From: Paenibacillus polymyxa
Lineage (GTDB): Bacteria > Bacillota > Bacilli > Paenibacillales > Paenibacillaceae
Assembly: GCF_001719045.1 (NCBI RefSeq)
Contig: NZ_CP015423.1
Location: 4,339,501-4,403,500, forward strand
Reading direction: 5' to 3'
Length of the DNA: 64,000 nt
The notes beneath the pieces are model-generated. The model had not been told where the DNA came from, ran no database searches, and was given only the letters and a program-made list of their open reading frames with translations. Of this stretch, positions 1-8,190 are shown piece by piece. The translations under genes were made by a program, and so were the position numbers. Numbering within the stretch: the first letter of the stretch is position 1; every line of letters starts with the position of its first letter.

Positions 1-874
1 CGGATCTGCCGATCTGGAGAGCTCCACGATGACACATTTGAACAACCTGACGAACTTTACGCCAGAAGACTACGCCGGCCGTAACATCTATTTCGGTATC
101 CGTGAATTTGGTATGGCTGCTGCGATGAACGGTATGGCGTTGCACCAAGGTGTAAAAGTATTCGGCGGTACATTCTTCGTATTTACAGACTATCTGCGTC
201 CAGCCGTTCGTCTGGCAGCTCTGATGGGATTGCCTGTAACCTACGTTCTGACTCACGACAGTATTGCTGTAGGAGAAGATGGTCCGACTCATGAGCCGAT
301 CGAACAATTGGCTTCCCTGCGTATTATCCCGAACTTGACAGTAATTCGTCCAGCGGACGGTAATGAAACTTCTGCTGCTTGGGCTTATACATTGGAAAAC
401 AAGAAAAACCCGGTTGCTCTGGTATTGACTCGTCAAAACCTGCCAATCCTGGCTGCTAGTGCTGAGCATGCACGCGAAGGTATCAAACGCGGTGCTTATG
501 TGGTTGCAGATGCAACAGACGGCAAACCGGTTGCTCAAATTCTGGCTACAGGCTCCGAAGTGCAATTGGCTGTTAAAGCTCAGGAAGCACTGGCAGAACA
601 AGGTATTCAAGTACGTGTTATCAGCTTCCCAAGCTGGGATCTGTTCGAAAAACAAGACAAAGCATACAAAGATTCCGTTCTGCTGCCAGAAGTGAAAGCT
701 CGTTTGGCTGTCGAAATGGCGTATCCACTGGGCTGGGAAAAATATGTTGGCGACCAAGGCGACATTCTCGGTATCAGCACGTTCGGTGCATCCGCACCTG
801 GCGACCGCGTAATTAAGGAATACGGCTTTACAGTAGAGAATGTTGTTAGCCGTGTGAAAGCTTTGTTGAAATAA
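1..874 (+). CDS. tkt: Transketolase, C-terminal part (5' end outside window)
   Basis: Thiamine-diphosphate enzyme of the pentose phosphate pathway that moves two-carbon ketol units between sugar phosphates. The reading frame is open from base 2, where it encodes GSADLESSTM, the transketolase GSADL motif at the start of the pyrimidine-binding domain, so the ATG at 29 is internal and about half the protein lies upstream of the window. Visible landmarks are IREFGMAAAMNG, which carries the cofactor-activating Glu, and GEDGPTHEPIEQLASLR, which contributes to substrate binding. The C-terminal domain follows to the TAA at 872-874. A terminator sits 14 bp downstream, so this is the end of its transcript. 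Confidence 0.96.
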   Translation, partial: GSADLESSTMTHLNNLTNFTPEDYAGRNIYFGIREFGMAAAMNGMALHQGVKVFGGTFFVFTDYLRPAVRLAALMGLPVTYVLTHDSIAVGEDGPTHEPIEQLASLRIIPNLTVIRPADGNETSAAWAYTLENKKNPVALVLTRQNLPILAASAEHAREGIKRGAYVVADATDGKPVAQILATGSEVQLAVKAQEALAEQGIQVRVISFPSWDLFEKQDKAYKDSVLLPEVKARLAVEMAYPLGWEKYVGDQGDILGISTFGASAPGDRVIKEYGFTVENVVSRVKALLK

Positions 875-887
875 AACATTGGAAATT

Positions 888-932
888 AAAACAGACAGTC
901 GTAACCTGAGAAAGGCTTACGGCTGTTTGTTT
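888..932 (+). terminator. Intrinsic terminator of tkt
   Basis: An imperfect 15-16 bp stem with G-U pairs (AAACAGACAGTCGTAA pairing with TTACGGCTGTTTGTTT), short loop and T-rich right arm, directly after the tkt stop. Confidence 0.75.
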
Positions 933-1087
933 CATACAGTTGATGTTTTGCAATGAAATCACTATTGAATTCCAATGTATAGGATACGGTGATACAGTGT
1001 GTATTTTCATACTGAAGCTGGAATCAAATCTATGTTATGATGCACCAATATTCATTCAACCATTGAGAGCAGATGAGGGGATAACGA

Positions 1088-1402
1088 ATGACACAGTTCG
1101 ATGGAGTAAGCGTAGTTAAAAAAGCAAACGTTTATTACGATGGTCAGGTTACAAGCCGTACAGTCATCCTGGGTGACGGCAGTAAGGTTACACTGGGTAT
1201 TATGCTGCCAGGAACGTATGAGTTCGGCACGGATTCCCGTGAGATCATGGAGATTTTGGCAGGGGATTTGAGAGTGTTGCTTCCAGGTACTGAGGAATGG
1301 CTAGAAATACAAGGGACGGCAACCTTTCACGTACCTGCAAAGTCTTCATTCAAGCTGGAAGTACGAAGTGTAACTGATTATTGCTGTTCTTATCCCGAAT
1401 AA
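1088..1402 (+). CDS. ppnP: Pyrimidine/purine nucleoside phosphorylase (DUF1255 family)
   Basis: A 104-residue single-cupin protein. Members of this family phosphorolyse a broad range of nucleosides to free base and ribose 1-phosphate. The whole length matches the family: N-terminal [20 protein letters not shown], then the core segment with [23 protein letters not shown] and the terminal cupin strand [13 protein letters not shown]. The ATG at 1088 follows GAGGGG by about 8 nt. It stands alone between the tkt terminator and a convergent gene, so it is probably monocistronic. The C-terminal YCCSYPE carries two Cys, which is unremarkable for the family. Confidence 0.88.
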   Translation: MTQFDGVSVVKKANVYYDGQVTSRTVILGDGSKVTLGIMLPGTYEFGTDSREIMEILAGDLRVLLPGTEEWLEIQGTATFHVPAKSSFKLEVRSVTDYCCSYPE

Positions 1403-1407
1403 TAAGC

Positions 1408-1452
1408 TAAAAAAGGTAAGCACACTCAGCCTTCAAGCCAAGTGTGCTTACC
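1408..1452 (-). terminator. Terminator between convergent ppnP and dehydrogenase genes
   Basis: Perfect 12-bp inverted repeat GGTAAGCACACT/AGTGTGCTTACC with 14-nt loop. The T-tract (6-7 T) is on the minus strand, so it best fits the minus-strand dehydrogenase; it may also weakly stop ppnP. Confidence 0.8.
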
Positions 1453-1510
1453 CTAAAGCTATGCCATATGTACACAAGCACAGCCGTATGGTTACAAAGA
1501 AAGGTGCAGC

Positions 1511-2410
1511 TTATTCGAGAGGTTGACCACCAATGGTGTGGCCAATCCATGCTTCGTATGTCTTCACGACAGCGGATAAGTCTTCATCGCCGTAGCCTTG
1601 TGTTTGCCCGGCTTGAAACAGGCTTTTGGCAATGGATAACATAGGTGCAGGGATGGACAGGCTGTCTGTTAGTGAGGAAGCAAGCTTCAAGTCTTTAAGC
1701 ATCAAGGCAAGTGAGAACTGGTTGCTAAAATCATGTTCAATGATTTTGCGCCCTTTCAGGTCAGCGGCCTTGCTGCCTGCCGATCCGAGTTGTACCAATT
1801 CAAGGAAGCTGTCTGCCGGGATGCCGGATTTAGCCGCGATAGCAAAGCCTTCAGCCAGAGCGAGGTTATGAATACCCACCATCGTATTATGAGCGAGCTT
1901 GGCTACGGCCCCGCTGCCATTAGGTCCCATATGAAGTACCTTTTTGCCCAGGGTATCAAAAACATCTGATTGTGCCGCAATGGCTTCTGCATTACCACCA
2001 ACCATGAACACAAGTGTACCGTCTACAGCAGCAGGCTTACTGCCTGTTACGGGTGCATCAATGAAAGAGCAGCCCAGCTTGTCCGCTTCGGCGGCCAGTT
2101 GCTTGACCAGTTCAGGTGAAATCGTACTGTTGTCCATCACGGTTATGCCAGCCGTAAGTCCGGCAAACACGCCGTCATCGCCGTAATAGATGTCACGAAT
2201 GGAGTGATCATCGCTGACCATGGTAATGACCAAGTGCTGACCTTCAGCTGCTTCACGAGGAGTTGAAGCTGTACGTGCACCTTGCTCTGCCAGTGGTTCG
2301 CAGCGCGAAGCGGTACGATTATAAACTGTGACTCCGAATCCCTGCTTTAGCAGATTGGATGCCATCGGGGCGCCCATGGTGCCCAGTCCGATAAATCCGA
2401 TGTTTTTCAT
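1511..2410 (-). CDS. NAD(P)-dependent beta-hydroxyacid dehydrogenase (3-hydroxyisobutyrate dehydrogenase family)
   Basis: A 299-residue oxidoreductase of the HIBADH/GLYR1 family, which oxidises beta-hydroxyacids such as 3-hydroxyisobutyrate, or reduces the corresponding semialdehydes. The N-terminal Rossmann motif is GFIGLGTMGAPMASNLL (residues 4-20). The substrate-binding signature is DAPVTGSKPAAVDGTL (about 118-133), and the catalytic Lys is in GAVAKLAHNTM (about 170). The all-helical C-terminal domain completes the usual length. AAGGTG lies 8-9 nt before the ATG. Several subfamilies share these motifs, so the substrate cannot be named; Bacillus YkwC-type proteins look closest. It is transcribed alone, divergent from pgi. 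Confidence 0.85.
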   Translation of the reverse strand: MKNIGFIGLGTMGAPMASNLLKQGFGVTVYNRTASRCEPLAEQGARTASTPREAAEGQHLVITMVSDDHSIRDIYYGDDGVFAGLTAGITVMDNSTISPELVKQLAAEADKLGCSFIDAPVTGSKPAAVDGTLVFMVGGNAEAIAAQSDVFDTLGKKVLHMGPNGSGAVAKLAHNTMVGIHNLALAEGFAIAAKSGIPADSFLELVQLGSAGSKAADLKGRKIIEHDFSNQFSLALMLKDLKLASSLTDSLSIPAPMLSIAKSLFQAGQTQGYGDEDLSAVVKTYEAWIGHTIGGQPLE

Positions 2411-2502
2411 TGCTAATCACCTTTCTTGTTGGAAGTTGCCGTCCGATGCAGATTGCGAGTTCGGCTTGAAATGAATATAAAACAGGTTGATCTCAGTTAA
2501 TT

Positions 2503-2520
2503 GTAGCATGGGCATGCTAC
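2503..2520. promoter_or_regulatory. Perfect 8-bp dyad in the pgi upstream region
   Basis: GTAGCATG-GG-CATGCTAC is a perfect inverted repeat with a 2-bp centre in the 250-bp divergent region between the dehydrogenase and pgi. Its size and symmetry suit a dimeric repressor site. No regulator is identified. Confidence 0.4.
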
Positions 2521-2660
2521 CCTATCTACAGGAGGGGCTGTCAAGCACAGGATACACAGGTAACGCAAGCTTGTCAGGTCCCGCAAATTAAAGTATCCTA
2601 TTCCTAAGTCCTTATGTTCGTATTCATGGTCTTAGTAATACCAAACAGGAGGTTCCAAAC

Positions 2661-4016
2661 ATGTCTAAAAAAGTTAATTTTGATTACACTAAAGCGCTCT
2701 CCTTTGTAGGTCAGCACGAAATTGATTATTTTGCAGAGCCCATCAAGCTGGCTCATGAGCAACTGCACAACCAAACAGGTGTAGGGTCCGATTTCTTGGG
2801 TTGGATTGACCTGCCTACCAATTATGATAAAGAAGAGTTTGCGCGCATCCAAAAGGCTGCTGCTAAAATTCAAAGCGATTCCGAAGTATTGATCGTAATC
2901 GGTATCGGTGGTTCTTACCTTGGAGCACGTGCTGCGATCGAAATGCTGTCGCATTCTTTCTACAATGCGCTGCCTAAAGATCAACGCAAGGGTCCAGCTA
3001 TCTATTTTGCTGGTAATAACATCAGCTCTACATATGTGAATCATCTGTTGGAACTGATTGAAGGTAAAGACTTCTCTGTGAACGTCATTTCCAAATCAGG
3101 TACGACAACAGAGCCGGCGATCGCATTCCGCGTATTCCGTGCAGCTCTGGAGAAAAAATACGGTAAAGAAGAAGCACGCAAGCGTATTTATGCAACGACG
3201 GATAAAGAACGTGGCGCTTTGAAAAAACTGGCTAACGAAGAAGGCTACGAATCCTTCATTATTCCTGATGATGTGGGTGGTCGTTACTCCGTGCTGACAG
3301 CAGTAGGCTTGTTGCCGATTGCTACTGCAGGCATTAACATCGAGGAAATGATGCAGGGGGCGGCAGACGCTTCCAAAGAGTACAGCAACCCGAATGTAGC
3401 TGAGAACGAAGCTTATCAATATGCAGCTGTTCGTAACGCTTTGTACCGCAAAGGTAAAGCAATTGAAATTCTCGTAAACTATGAGCCGTCTCTTCATTTT
3501 GTATCTGAGTGGTGGAAACAGTTGTACGGAGAAAGCGAAGGCAAGGATTACAAAGGCATTTATCCTGCTTCTGTTGATTTCTCGACAGACCTGCATTCCA
3601 TGGGACAATTCATTCAGGAAGGCAGCCGCAACATTTTCGAAACGGTAATCCAAGTAGAAAATGTACCAAGTCACATCACCATCGAAGCAGATGAGGATGA
3701 TCTGGACGGACTGAATTTCCTGGCAGGCAAAACTGTGGATTTTGTAAACAAAAAAGCATTCCAAGGTACATTGCTGGCTCACACAGACGGACAAGTACCG
3801 AACTTGATTGTAAATATTCCTGACTTAAGCCCTTACTCTTTCGGCTATCTTGCTTATTTCTTCGAAAAAGCTTGCGGCATCAGCGGCTACCTGTTGGGTG
3901 TAAATCCGTTCGATCAACCGGGCGTAGAAGCTTACAAGAAGAACATGTTTGCGCTGCTCGGCAAACCAGGCTTCGAAAAAGAAAAAGCTGAGCTTGAAGC
4001 GAGATTGTCTGAATAA
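2661..4016 (+). CDS. pgi: Glucose-6-phosphate isomerase
   Basis: Interconverts glucose 6-phosphate and fructose 6-phosphate in glycolysis and gluconeogenesis. At 451 residues it is the short Gram-positive/Thermotoga-type enzyme. Visible motifs are the first SIS domain [16 protein letters not shown] (about 74-89), phosphate-binding [10 protein letters not shown] (about 143), [14 protein letters not shown] (about 207), the catalytic-Glu segment [11 protein letters not shown] (about 313) and the C-terminal signature with the catalytic Lys at about residue 425. AGGAGG lies 7 nt before ATG 2661. It appears monocistronic, closed by a terminator at 4087. Confidence 0.97.
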   Translation: MSKKVNFDYTKALSFVGQHEIDYFAEPIKLAHEQLHNQTGVGSDFLGWIDLPTNYDKEEFARIQKAAAKIQSDSEVLIVIGIGGSYLGARAAIEMLSHSFYNALPKDQRKGPAIYFAGNNISSTYVNHLLELIEGKDFSVNVISKSGTTTEPAIAFRVFRAALEKKYGKEEARKRIYATTDKERGALKKLANEEGYESFIIPDDVGGRYSVLTAVGLLPIATAGINIEEMMQGAADASKEYSNPNVAENEAYQYAAVRNALYRKGKAIEILVNYEPSLHFVSEWWKQLYGESEGKDYKGIYPASVDFSTDLHSMGQFIQEGSRNIFETVIQVENVPSHITIEADEDDLDGLNFLAGKTVDFVNKKAFQGTLLAHTDGQVPNLIVNIPDLSPYSFGYLAYFFEKACGISGYLLGVNPFDQPGVEAYKKNMFALLGKPGFEKEKAELEARLSE

Positions 4017-4086
4017 GAGTGCTGTAATCTCTGATGCGAAACAGGATTTCGGTCAGAAGTGTTATAGTGTATAGCATCAATTAAAG

Positions 4087-4136
4087 TACAGGAAAGCAGT
4101 TCACCAGCTGCCAGAAGCGGGGGACTGCTTTCTTGT
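4087..4136 (+). terminator. Intrinsic terminator of pgi
   Basis: ACAGGAAAGCAGT pairs with ACTGCTTTCTTGT around a GC-rich loop, 70 bp after the pgi stop. Confidence 0.7.
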
Positions 4137-4164
4137 AAAATGAAGTAAGGAAGGTTATACGTGT

Positions 4165-4797
4165 ATGTTGGAACAATACCGAACCGTACGCGGTGCCGGC
4201 AACAAGGAAATTGTGATCCGAAAATCCCGTTTTATCGGCCATATTCAGCCTGTTCAAACTGAGGAAGAAGCAGTTGCTTTCATAGAGCGCATCAAAAAAG
4301 AGCATTGGAACGCTACCCATAATTGTTCTGCTTACATGATTGGCGAAAGAGACGAAATCCAAAAGCAATCGGATGACGGAGAACCGAGTGGTACGGCTGG
4401 AAAGCCTATTTTGGAGGTGATCCGCAACCAGAAGCTAAAAAATGTCGCTATTGTTGTTACCCGTTACTTTGGTGGGATTTTGTTAGGAGCAGGCGGTCTG
4501 ATTCGCGCGTATTCAGATGGTGCTGTTGCAGCAATCGAGGCAGGAGATGCAATTACACGTGTGCTGCATCGCGAAGTCTTTGTAGAATTGGATTATACCT
4601 GGTTGGGCAAAGTGGAAAATGAATTACGCAATCGCAGCATCCGCACTGGAGAAACAATGTTTACGGATAAAGTTACCTTAACCTGTCTGCCGCTGGCTGG
4701 TGATGCGGAATCCTTCAGCAACTGGATAACAGACTTGACGCAGGGGCAATCGCTTGTGTCGGAGGGAGAGCAGCTTTACTTTATTGAAGGGGAATAA
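4165..4797 (+). CDS. YigZ/IMPACT family protein
   Basis: A 210-residue protein of the UPF0029 (YigZ/YvyE) family. The N-terminal IMPACT domain is recognised from KEIVIRKSRFIGHIQPVQ (about 13-30), HNCSAYMIG, QKQSDDGEPSGTAGKPIL (about 70-87) and VVTRYFGGILLGAGGLIRAY (about 95-114). A C-terminal DUF1949 ferredoxin-like domain follows from about 135. The bacterial role is not settled; eukaryotic IMPACT modulates translation control. AAGGAAGG precedes the ATG by 9-10 nt. Its end carries the ribosome binding site of the TetR gene 5 bp downstream, so the two are cotranscribed. Confidence 0.85.
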   Translation: MLEQYRTVRGAGNKEIVIRKSRFIGHIQPVQTEEEAVAFIERIKKEHWNATHNCSAYMIGERDEIQKQSDDGEPSGTAGKPILEVIRNQKLKNVAIVVTRYFGGILLGAGGLIRAYSDGAVAAIEAGDAITRVLHREVFVELDYTWLGKVENELRNRSIRTGETMFTDKVTLTCLPLAGDAESFSNWITDLTQGQSLVSEGEQLYFIEGE

Positions 4798-4802
4798 ATA
4801 AT

Positions 4803-5384
4803 ATGGCTAGAAGAGCAGTAGAACAGGAGTTGTCAAGAGGGCGGATTCTGGAAGCGGCCAGGCACTTGTTTATTACCAAGGGCTACCGTGCGATTTCAAT
4901 GCGCAGCATTGGCCAGCATCTGGGTTACAGTCATGGTTCGTTATATTATCATTTTAAAGAGAAGGCTGAACTGTTCTATGCCATTGTAATTGAAGATTTT
5001 AATACATTGCGTGGGATTCTACTGCAAGCAGCAACAGGTACGCCTGATGATGGCTTGAGCAGGTTGGAGTACTTGATGCTGGAATTTATCCGTTTTGGTT
5101 TGGAAAATCCATATCAATACGAAATTATGTTCATGATGCACGATGAAGAACTATTTGCATACTGTCGCACAGAGCAAAACCGTTGTGTGGAACTATTTGC
5201 GTCCATGATCCGTCAAGAATTGAGTGGTCAGGGGCATTCGGAGGAATATTGCTCTAGGGTACCGAAAAGTCTGTTTTTATCCATGCATGGCTTTGTATCA
5301 TTTTATATTCAGGACGGTTTAACATTTGAAGAAATTAGGCCCGCTGCTTTAGCACATGTAAAGCTGCTGTGCAGACACCTATGA
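4803..5384 (+). CDS. TetR/AcrR family transcriptional regulator
   Basis: A 193-residue one-component repressor. The N-terminal helix-turn-helix spans about residues 11-57 (RILEAARHLFITKGYRAISM, then GYSHGSLYYHFKEKAELF). The C-terminal ligand domain is divergent, so the effector is unknown. The start is 5 bp after the yigZ stop, with GAAGGGGAA inside the yigZ end serving as ribosome binding site, which suggests translational coupling. No efflux or enzyme gene is adjacent on the same strand, so the target is not evident from context. Confidence 0.87.
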   Translation: MARRAVEQELSRGRILEAARHLFITKGYRAISMRSIGQHLGYSHGSLYYHFKEKAELFYAIVIEDFNTLRGILLQAATGTPDDGLSRLEYLMLEFIRFGLENPYQYEIMFMMHDEELFAYCRTEQNRCVELFASMIRQELSGQGHSEEYCSRVPKSLFLSMHGFVSFYIQDGLTFEEIRPAALAHVKLLCRHL

Positions 5385-5498
5385 GCGTACCTGCATTCAC
5401 ACACTTCAGCCATGAACATGTAGGGCGCTTTTCTGGGTGTATGCACTTCATGACGGTGACTTATCATTACGGTACTTTGCGAAAGCGACTGAGAATTT

Positions 5499-5546
5499 AA
5501 CAGACGATGATGCATCCAGTAGGAAAACATCATGGTCTGTTTTTTT
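5499..5546 (+). terminator. Terminator of the yigZ-tetR operon
   Basis: AACAGACGATGATG pairs with CATCATGGTCTGTT with one offset, followed by T7. It lies just before the convergent yjbQ stop. Confidence 0.75.
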
Positions 5547-5556
5547 ACCCGGTCCG

Positions 5557-5958
5557 TCAGCCTTTCATGATCTTTACATGGTATTGGCGTCTGCGTGGTC
5601 CGTCGAATTCACAAAAATAAAGTCCCTGCCATCGTCCGAGCAACAGCTTTCCATCATGGATGATGATCGTTTGTGAGGGGCCTGTCGTAATGGATTTTAG
5701 GTGGGAAGCCGTATTTCCCTCCATATGGCGATATTGGGGATGCTCCCACGGATAAACTTCATCTAGTGTTAATATCACATCATGTTTGACGTCTGGGTCT
5801 GCATTTTCATTAATGGCGATGCCGGCTGTCGTGTGTGGACAATAAACAAGTGCGGTTCCTTGTTGTACCCCGCTTTTTTCGATCAATGAAGCAACCTCTC
5901 GTGTAATATCGCGCATTTCATCTCGCCGTGTAGTGGATAATTCTAAAGTATGCAACAA
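5557..5958 (-). CDS. YjbQ family protein (UPF0047)
   Basis: About 133 residues with the UPF0047 hallmarks: CPHTTAGIAINENADPDVKHD with conserved His residues for a likely metal site, HMEGNTASHLKSITTG and LLLGRWQGLYFCEFDGPR. E. coli YjbQ shows weak thiamine-phosphate-synthase activity, so proteins of this family are often given that name; the real role is unclear. The longest frame starts with ATG at 5967, but AAGGAG directly abuts that ATG. The TTG at 5956-5958 lies 9 nt after it and yields the family-like start MLHTLELSTTRRDE, so I chose it. Monocistronic. Confidence 0.83.
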   Translation of the reverse strand: MLHTLELSTTRRDEMRDITREVASLIEKSGVQQGTALVYCPHTTAGIAINENADPDVKHDVILTLDEVYPWEHPQYRHMEGNTASHLKSITTGPSQTIIIHDGKLLLGRWQGLYFCEFDGPRRRQYHVKIMKG

Positions 5959-6177
5959 TAACTCCATCTCCTTTCTTCCTAATACTTTACCCTTTTAATT
6001 CCTAATATAATATATAGTTGACGAAAATTACTTTCCTTTGATAAAGTATCACATAAGAAAAAACATAGTATATACATTGGAATAATTAAATGATTTCAAA
6101 TGAGGTACGTGCTTTGCGGGAAGCAAGGCTGCTGCTGTTCCTGAACAGGTCCAGAAGCGGAAAGGAAGTGTACGGAT

Positions 6178-7239
6178 ATGCATGTGGAAGTAAGAGGATT
6201 AAACAAGCATTTCGGTAATTTTCATGCAGTAAAGGACGTATCTTTTGATATTCAGGCGGGCCATCTTATTGGCTTACTCGGTCCAAGTGGTGGGGGGAAA
6301 ACCTCCATTCTTCGCATTTTGGCGGGTCTGGAGCAACCGGATGCGGGAGAAATTCATTTTCATGGAAAAAGGGTAAACGAGCTGTCACCGCAGGAACGTG
6401 GAATCGGATTTGTATTTCAAAACTATGCTTTGTTCAAGCACATGAGCGTCTACGACAATATTGCCTTTGGCCTGAAAGTGAAAAAAAGCTCCAAAACCCG
6501 CATCAAGGAACGGGTCACAGAGTTGGTCGAACTAACGGGGCTCAAAGGATTTGAGCATCGTTATCCGCATCAGTTGTCAGGTGGACAGCGCCAGCGGGTT
6601 GCCTTTGCGCGTGCTTTGGCACCAGAGCCTCAATTGCTGCTGTTGGATGAGCCTTTTGCAGCTATTGATGCCAAGATTCGTCAGGAGCTGCGCACCTGGC
6701 TGCGAGAGTTGATTGAGCGGGTGGGTATTACTTCAATTTTTGTCACCCATGATCAGGATGAGGCGATTGAAGTAGCGGATGAAATTATGGTGATTAATCA
6801 GGGACGACTGGAGCAGAAGGGAACACCTTGGGATATTTATAAAAAACCGGGTACTCCGTTCGTGGCTTCCTTTATTGGGGAATCTACGGTGATTGAACAG
6901 GCAGGCAGTCTCCGAGGCTTCGAAGAAGCTGCTGGAGTGGGAACACGTGCCTTGATCCGTCCAGAGTATATTGATGTCGGGCCAAGCGAGGAATTTACGC
7001 TTCTGTCGGCGACCGAGGAAGGCACAGTGAAGCATTTGCATTTTCGTGGAAGTGAGTGGATGGTTGAAGTACAGGTCGGGGATCATCGTCTCATGACATA
7101 CCGCTCGCTGGAGAAGTCTACGCTGGAACCTGGTCAGCAGGTGCGAGTGTTGGTGCATCGAGCCTATCTCTATAATGACCAGTCCAGCTGGATGGTGGAA
7201 AACCGCCTGAAGGAAGATCCAATGCCTATCATCATTTGA
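6178..7239 (+). CDS. CysA-like sulfate/molybdate-type ABC transporter ATP-binding protein (orphan)
   Basis: A 353-residue ATPase with Walker A GPSGGGKTS (about 35-43), Q-loop FVFQNYALF, signature LSGGQRQR (about 133), Walker B LLLLDEPFAA (about 155) and H-loop VTHDQDEA (about 188). This arrangement and the following GTPWDIYKKP are typical of the CysA/PotA group. The C-terminal 110 residues form a TOBE-like regulatory domain. No permease or binding protein lies next to it, so the partner must be elsewhere, and sulfate is only the most likely substrate. AAGGAAG lies about 9 nt before the ATG. A 210-bp AT-rich leader precedes it. Confidence 0.8.
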   Translation: MHVEVRGLNKHFGNFHAVKDVSFDIQAGHLIGLLGPSGGGKTSILRILAGLEQPDAGEIHFHGKRVNELSPQERGIGFVFQNYALFKHMSVYDNIAFGLKVKKSSKTRIKERVTELVELTGLKGFEHRYPHQLSGGQRQRVAFARALAPEPQLLLLDEPFAAIDAKIRQELRTWLRELIERVGITSIFVTHDQDEAIEVADEIMVINQGRLEQKGTPWDIYKKPGTPFVASFIGESTVIEQAGSLRGFEEAAGVGTRALIRPEYIDVGPSEEFTLLSATEEGTVKHLHFRGSEWMVEVQVGDHRLMTYRSLEKSTLEPGQQVRVLVHRAYLYNDQSSWMVENRLKEDPMPIII

Positions 7240-7258
7240 AAATAAATACGATCACGCA

Positions 7259-7306
7259 TGAGGGGATGTCTAGCCGGATTTCACGGCTTTGGGCATGCTC
7301 CTTTTG
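7259..7306 (+). terminator. Terminator of the CysA-like gene
   Basis: Two-level hairpin: inner AGCCG/CGGCT and outer AGGGGATGTC pairing with GGCATGCTCCT, then TTTT. Confidence 0.65.
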
Positions 7307-7404
7307 GCGTTGGACGCTGGAAGGATTTACGCAGATGATTTACGTAGAATCGGTCTGTTCGTTATAATAGTAGTAAAAAGACCCAGGTAGATAGGAGTTA
7401 AACC

Positions 7405-8175
7405 ATGAATCGGCTTATTTTTCTTGGCACGGGGGATGCAATGGGGGTTCCGCGTGTATATTGTGATTGTCTCGTATGCACAGAAGCTCGCACGACAGGG
7501 GCGAATGTAAGATTGAGATCGTCTGTGCTGATCGAAAGCGAGACGGAGGACTTTATGATTGATTGTGGCCCGGACTGGCGCAGACAGCTAGAATTGCGCG
7601 GTCTGCGTTTTATCCCTACGATCCTTGTGACACATGCACATTTTGACCATATTGGAGGATTACCAGAATGGGCAGATGCCTGTCGCTGGACTGGGAACAG
7701 AGGTCGCTTGTACGCGCCACAGGAAGTGATTGACACGATCTTGCGTCAATTTTCCTGGCTCTCTGGAAACTTGGATCTTATTCCAGTAGACCAGGGAGTC
7801 CAACTTGGCGGATGGAATATCCGGGGATGGCGTGTGAATCACGGGAAGAACGGATATGCCTACGCTTATCGTCTGGAAAAGGACGGTTTCTCGTGGGCTT
7901 ACTGTTCGGATTCGATTGGATTGAATGAGGCGGAAATTCTGCCCTTGCACAATCTGAATTTGCTCGTCCTGGGAACGAGTTTTTATCATGAGGAGGCCGA
8001 GTATGCCACCCGTTCCGTATATGACATGCTGGAGGCTCAGGAGCTTATAGGAAGGCTTAAACCCGAAAGCACAGTGTTTACACATATGTCCCATGATGTA
8101 GATGTCACACGCAACTATGGGCTTCTGGAAGGGATTAGCTTGGCACACACCGGCATGAGTTTGCCGTTAGAATAA
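7405..8175 (+). CDS. PhnP-like metallo-beta-lactamase fold hydrolase
   Basis: A 256-residue protein. The metal-binding HAHFDH is at residues 77-82, a second His group is in VNHGKNGYAYAY (about 143), and the distal Asp is in YCSDSIGL (about 169). The N-terminal GTGDAMGVPRVYCDCLVC, with a small Cys cluster, is typical of the PhnP/phosphoribosyl cyclic phosphodiesterase branch. There are no phn genes nearby, so a link to phosphonate use is not supported and the substrate is unknown. AGGAG lies 7 nt before the ATG. Convergent with the MocR gene, with only 15 bp between stops. Confidence 0.82.
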   Translation: MNRLIFLGTGDAMGVPRVYCDCLVCTEARTTGANVRLRSSVLIESETEDFMIDCGPDWRRQLELRGLRFIPTILVTHAHFDHIGGLPEWADACRWTGNRGRLYAPQEVIDTILRQFSWLSGNLDLIPVDQGVQLGGWNIRGWRVNHGKNGYAYAYRLEKDGFSWAYCSDSIGLNEAEILPLHNLNLLVLGTSFYHEEAEYATRSVYDMLEAQELIGRLKPESTVFTHMSHDVDVTRNYGLLEGISLAHTGMSLPLE

Positions 8176-8190
8176 AGGTGACCTTTACCT

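Noticed and set aside
607..879. 90-codon minus-strand frame inside tkt
   Set aside because: Lies antisense to a well-defined transketolase frame, lacks a ribosome binding site and has no protein-like features.
3096..3794. 232-codon minus-strand frame inside pgi
   Set aside because: Fully antisense to pgi; Cys/Phe/Leu-rich composition typical of a shadow frame.
8173..8187. TAAAGGT-G-ACCTTTA palindrome between the PhnP-like and mocR stops
   Set aside because: Too short and AT-rich for a terminator and overlaps a stop codon; may be chance.
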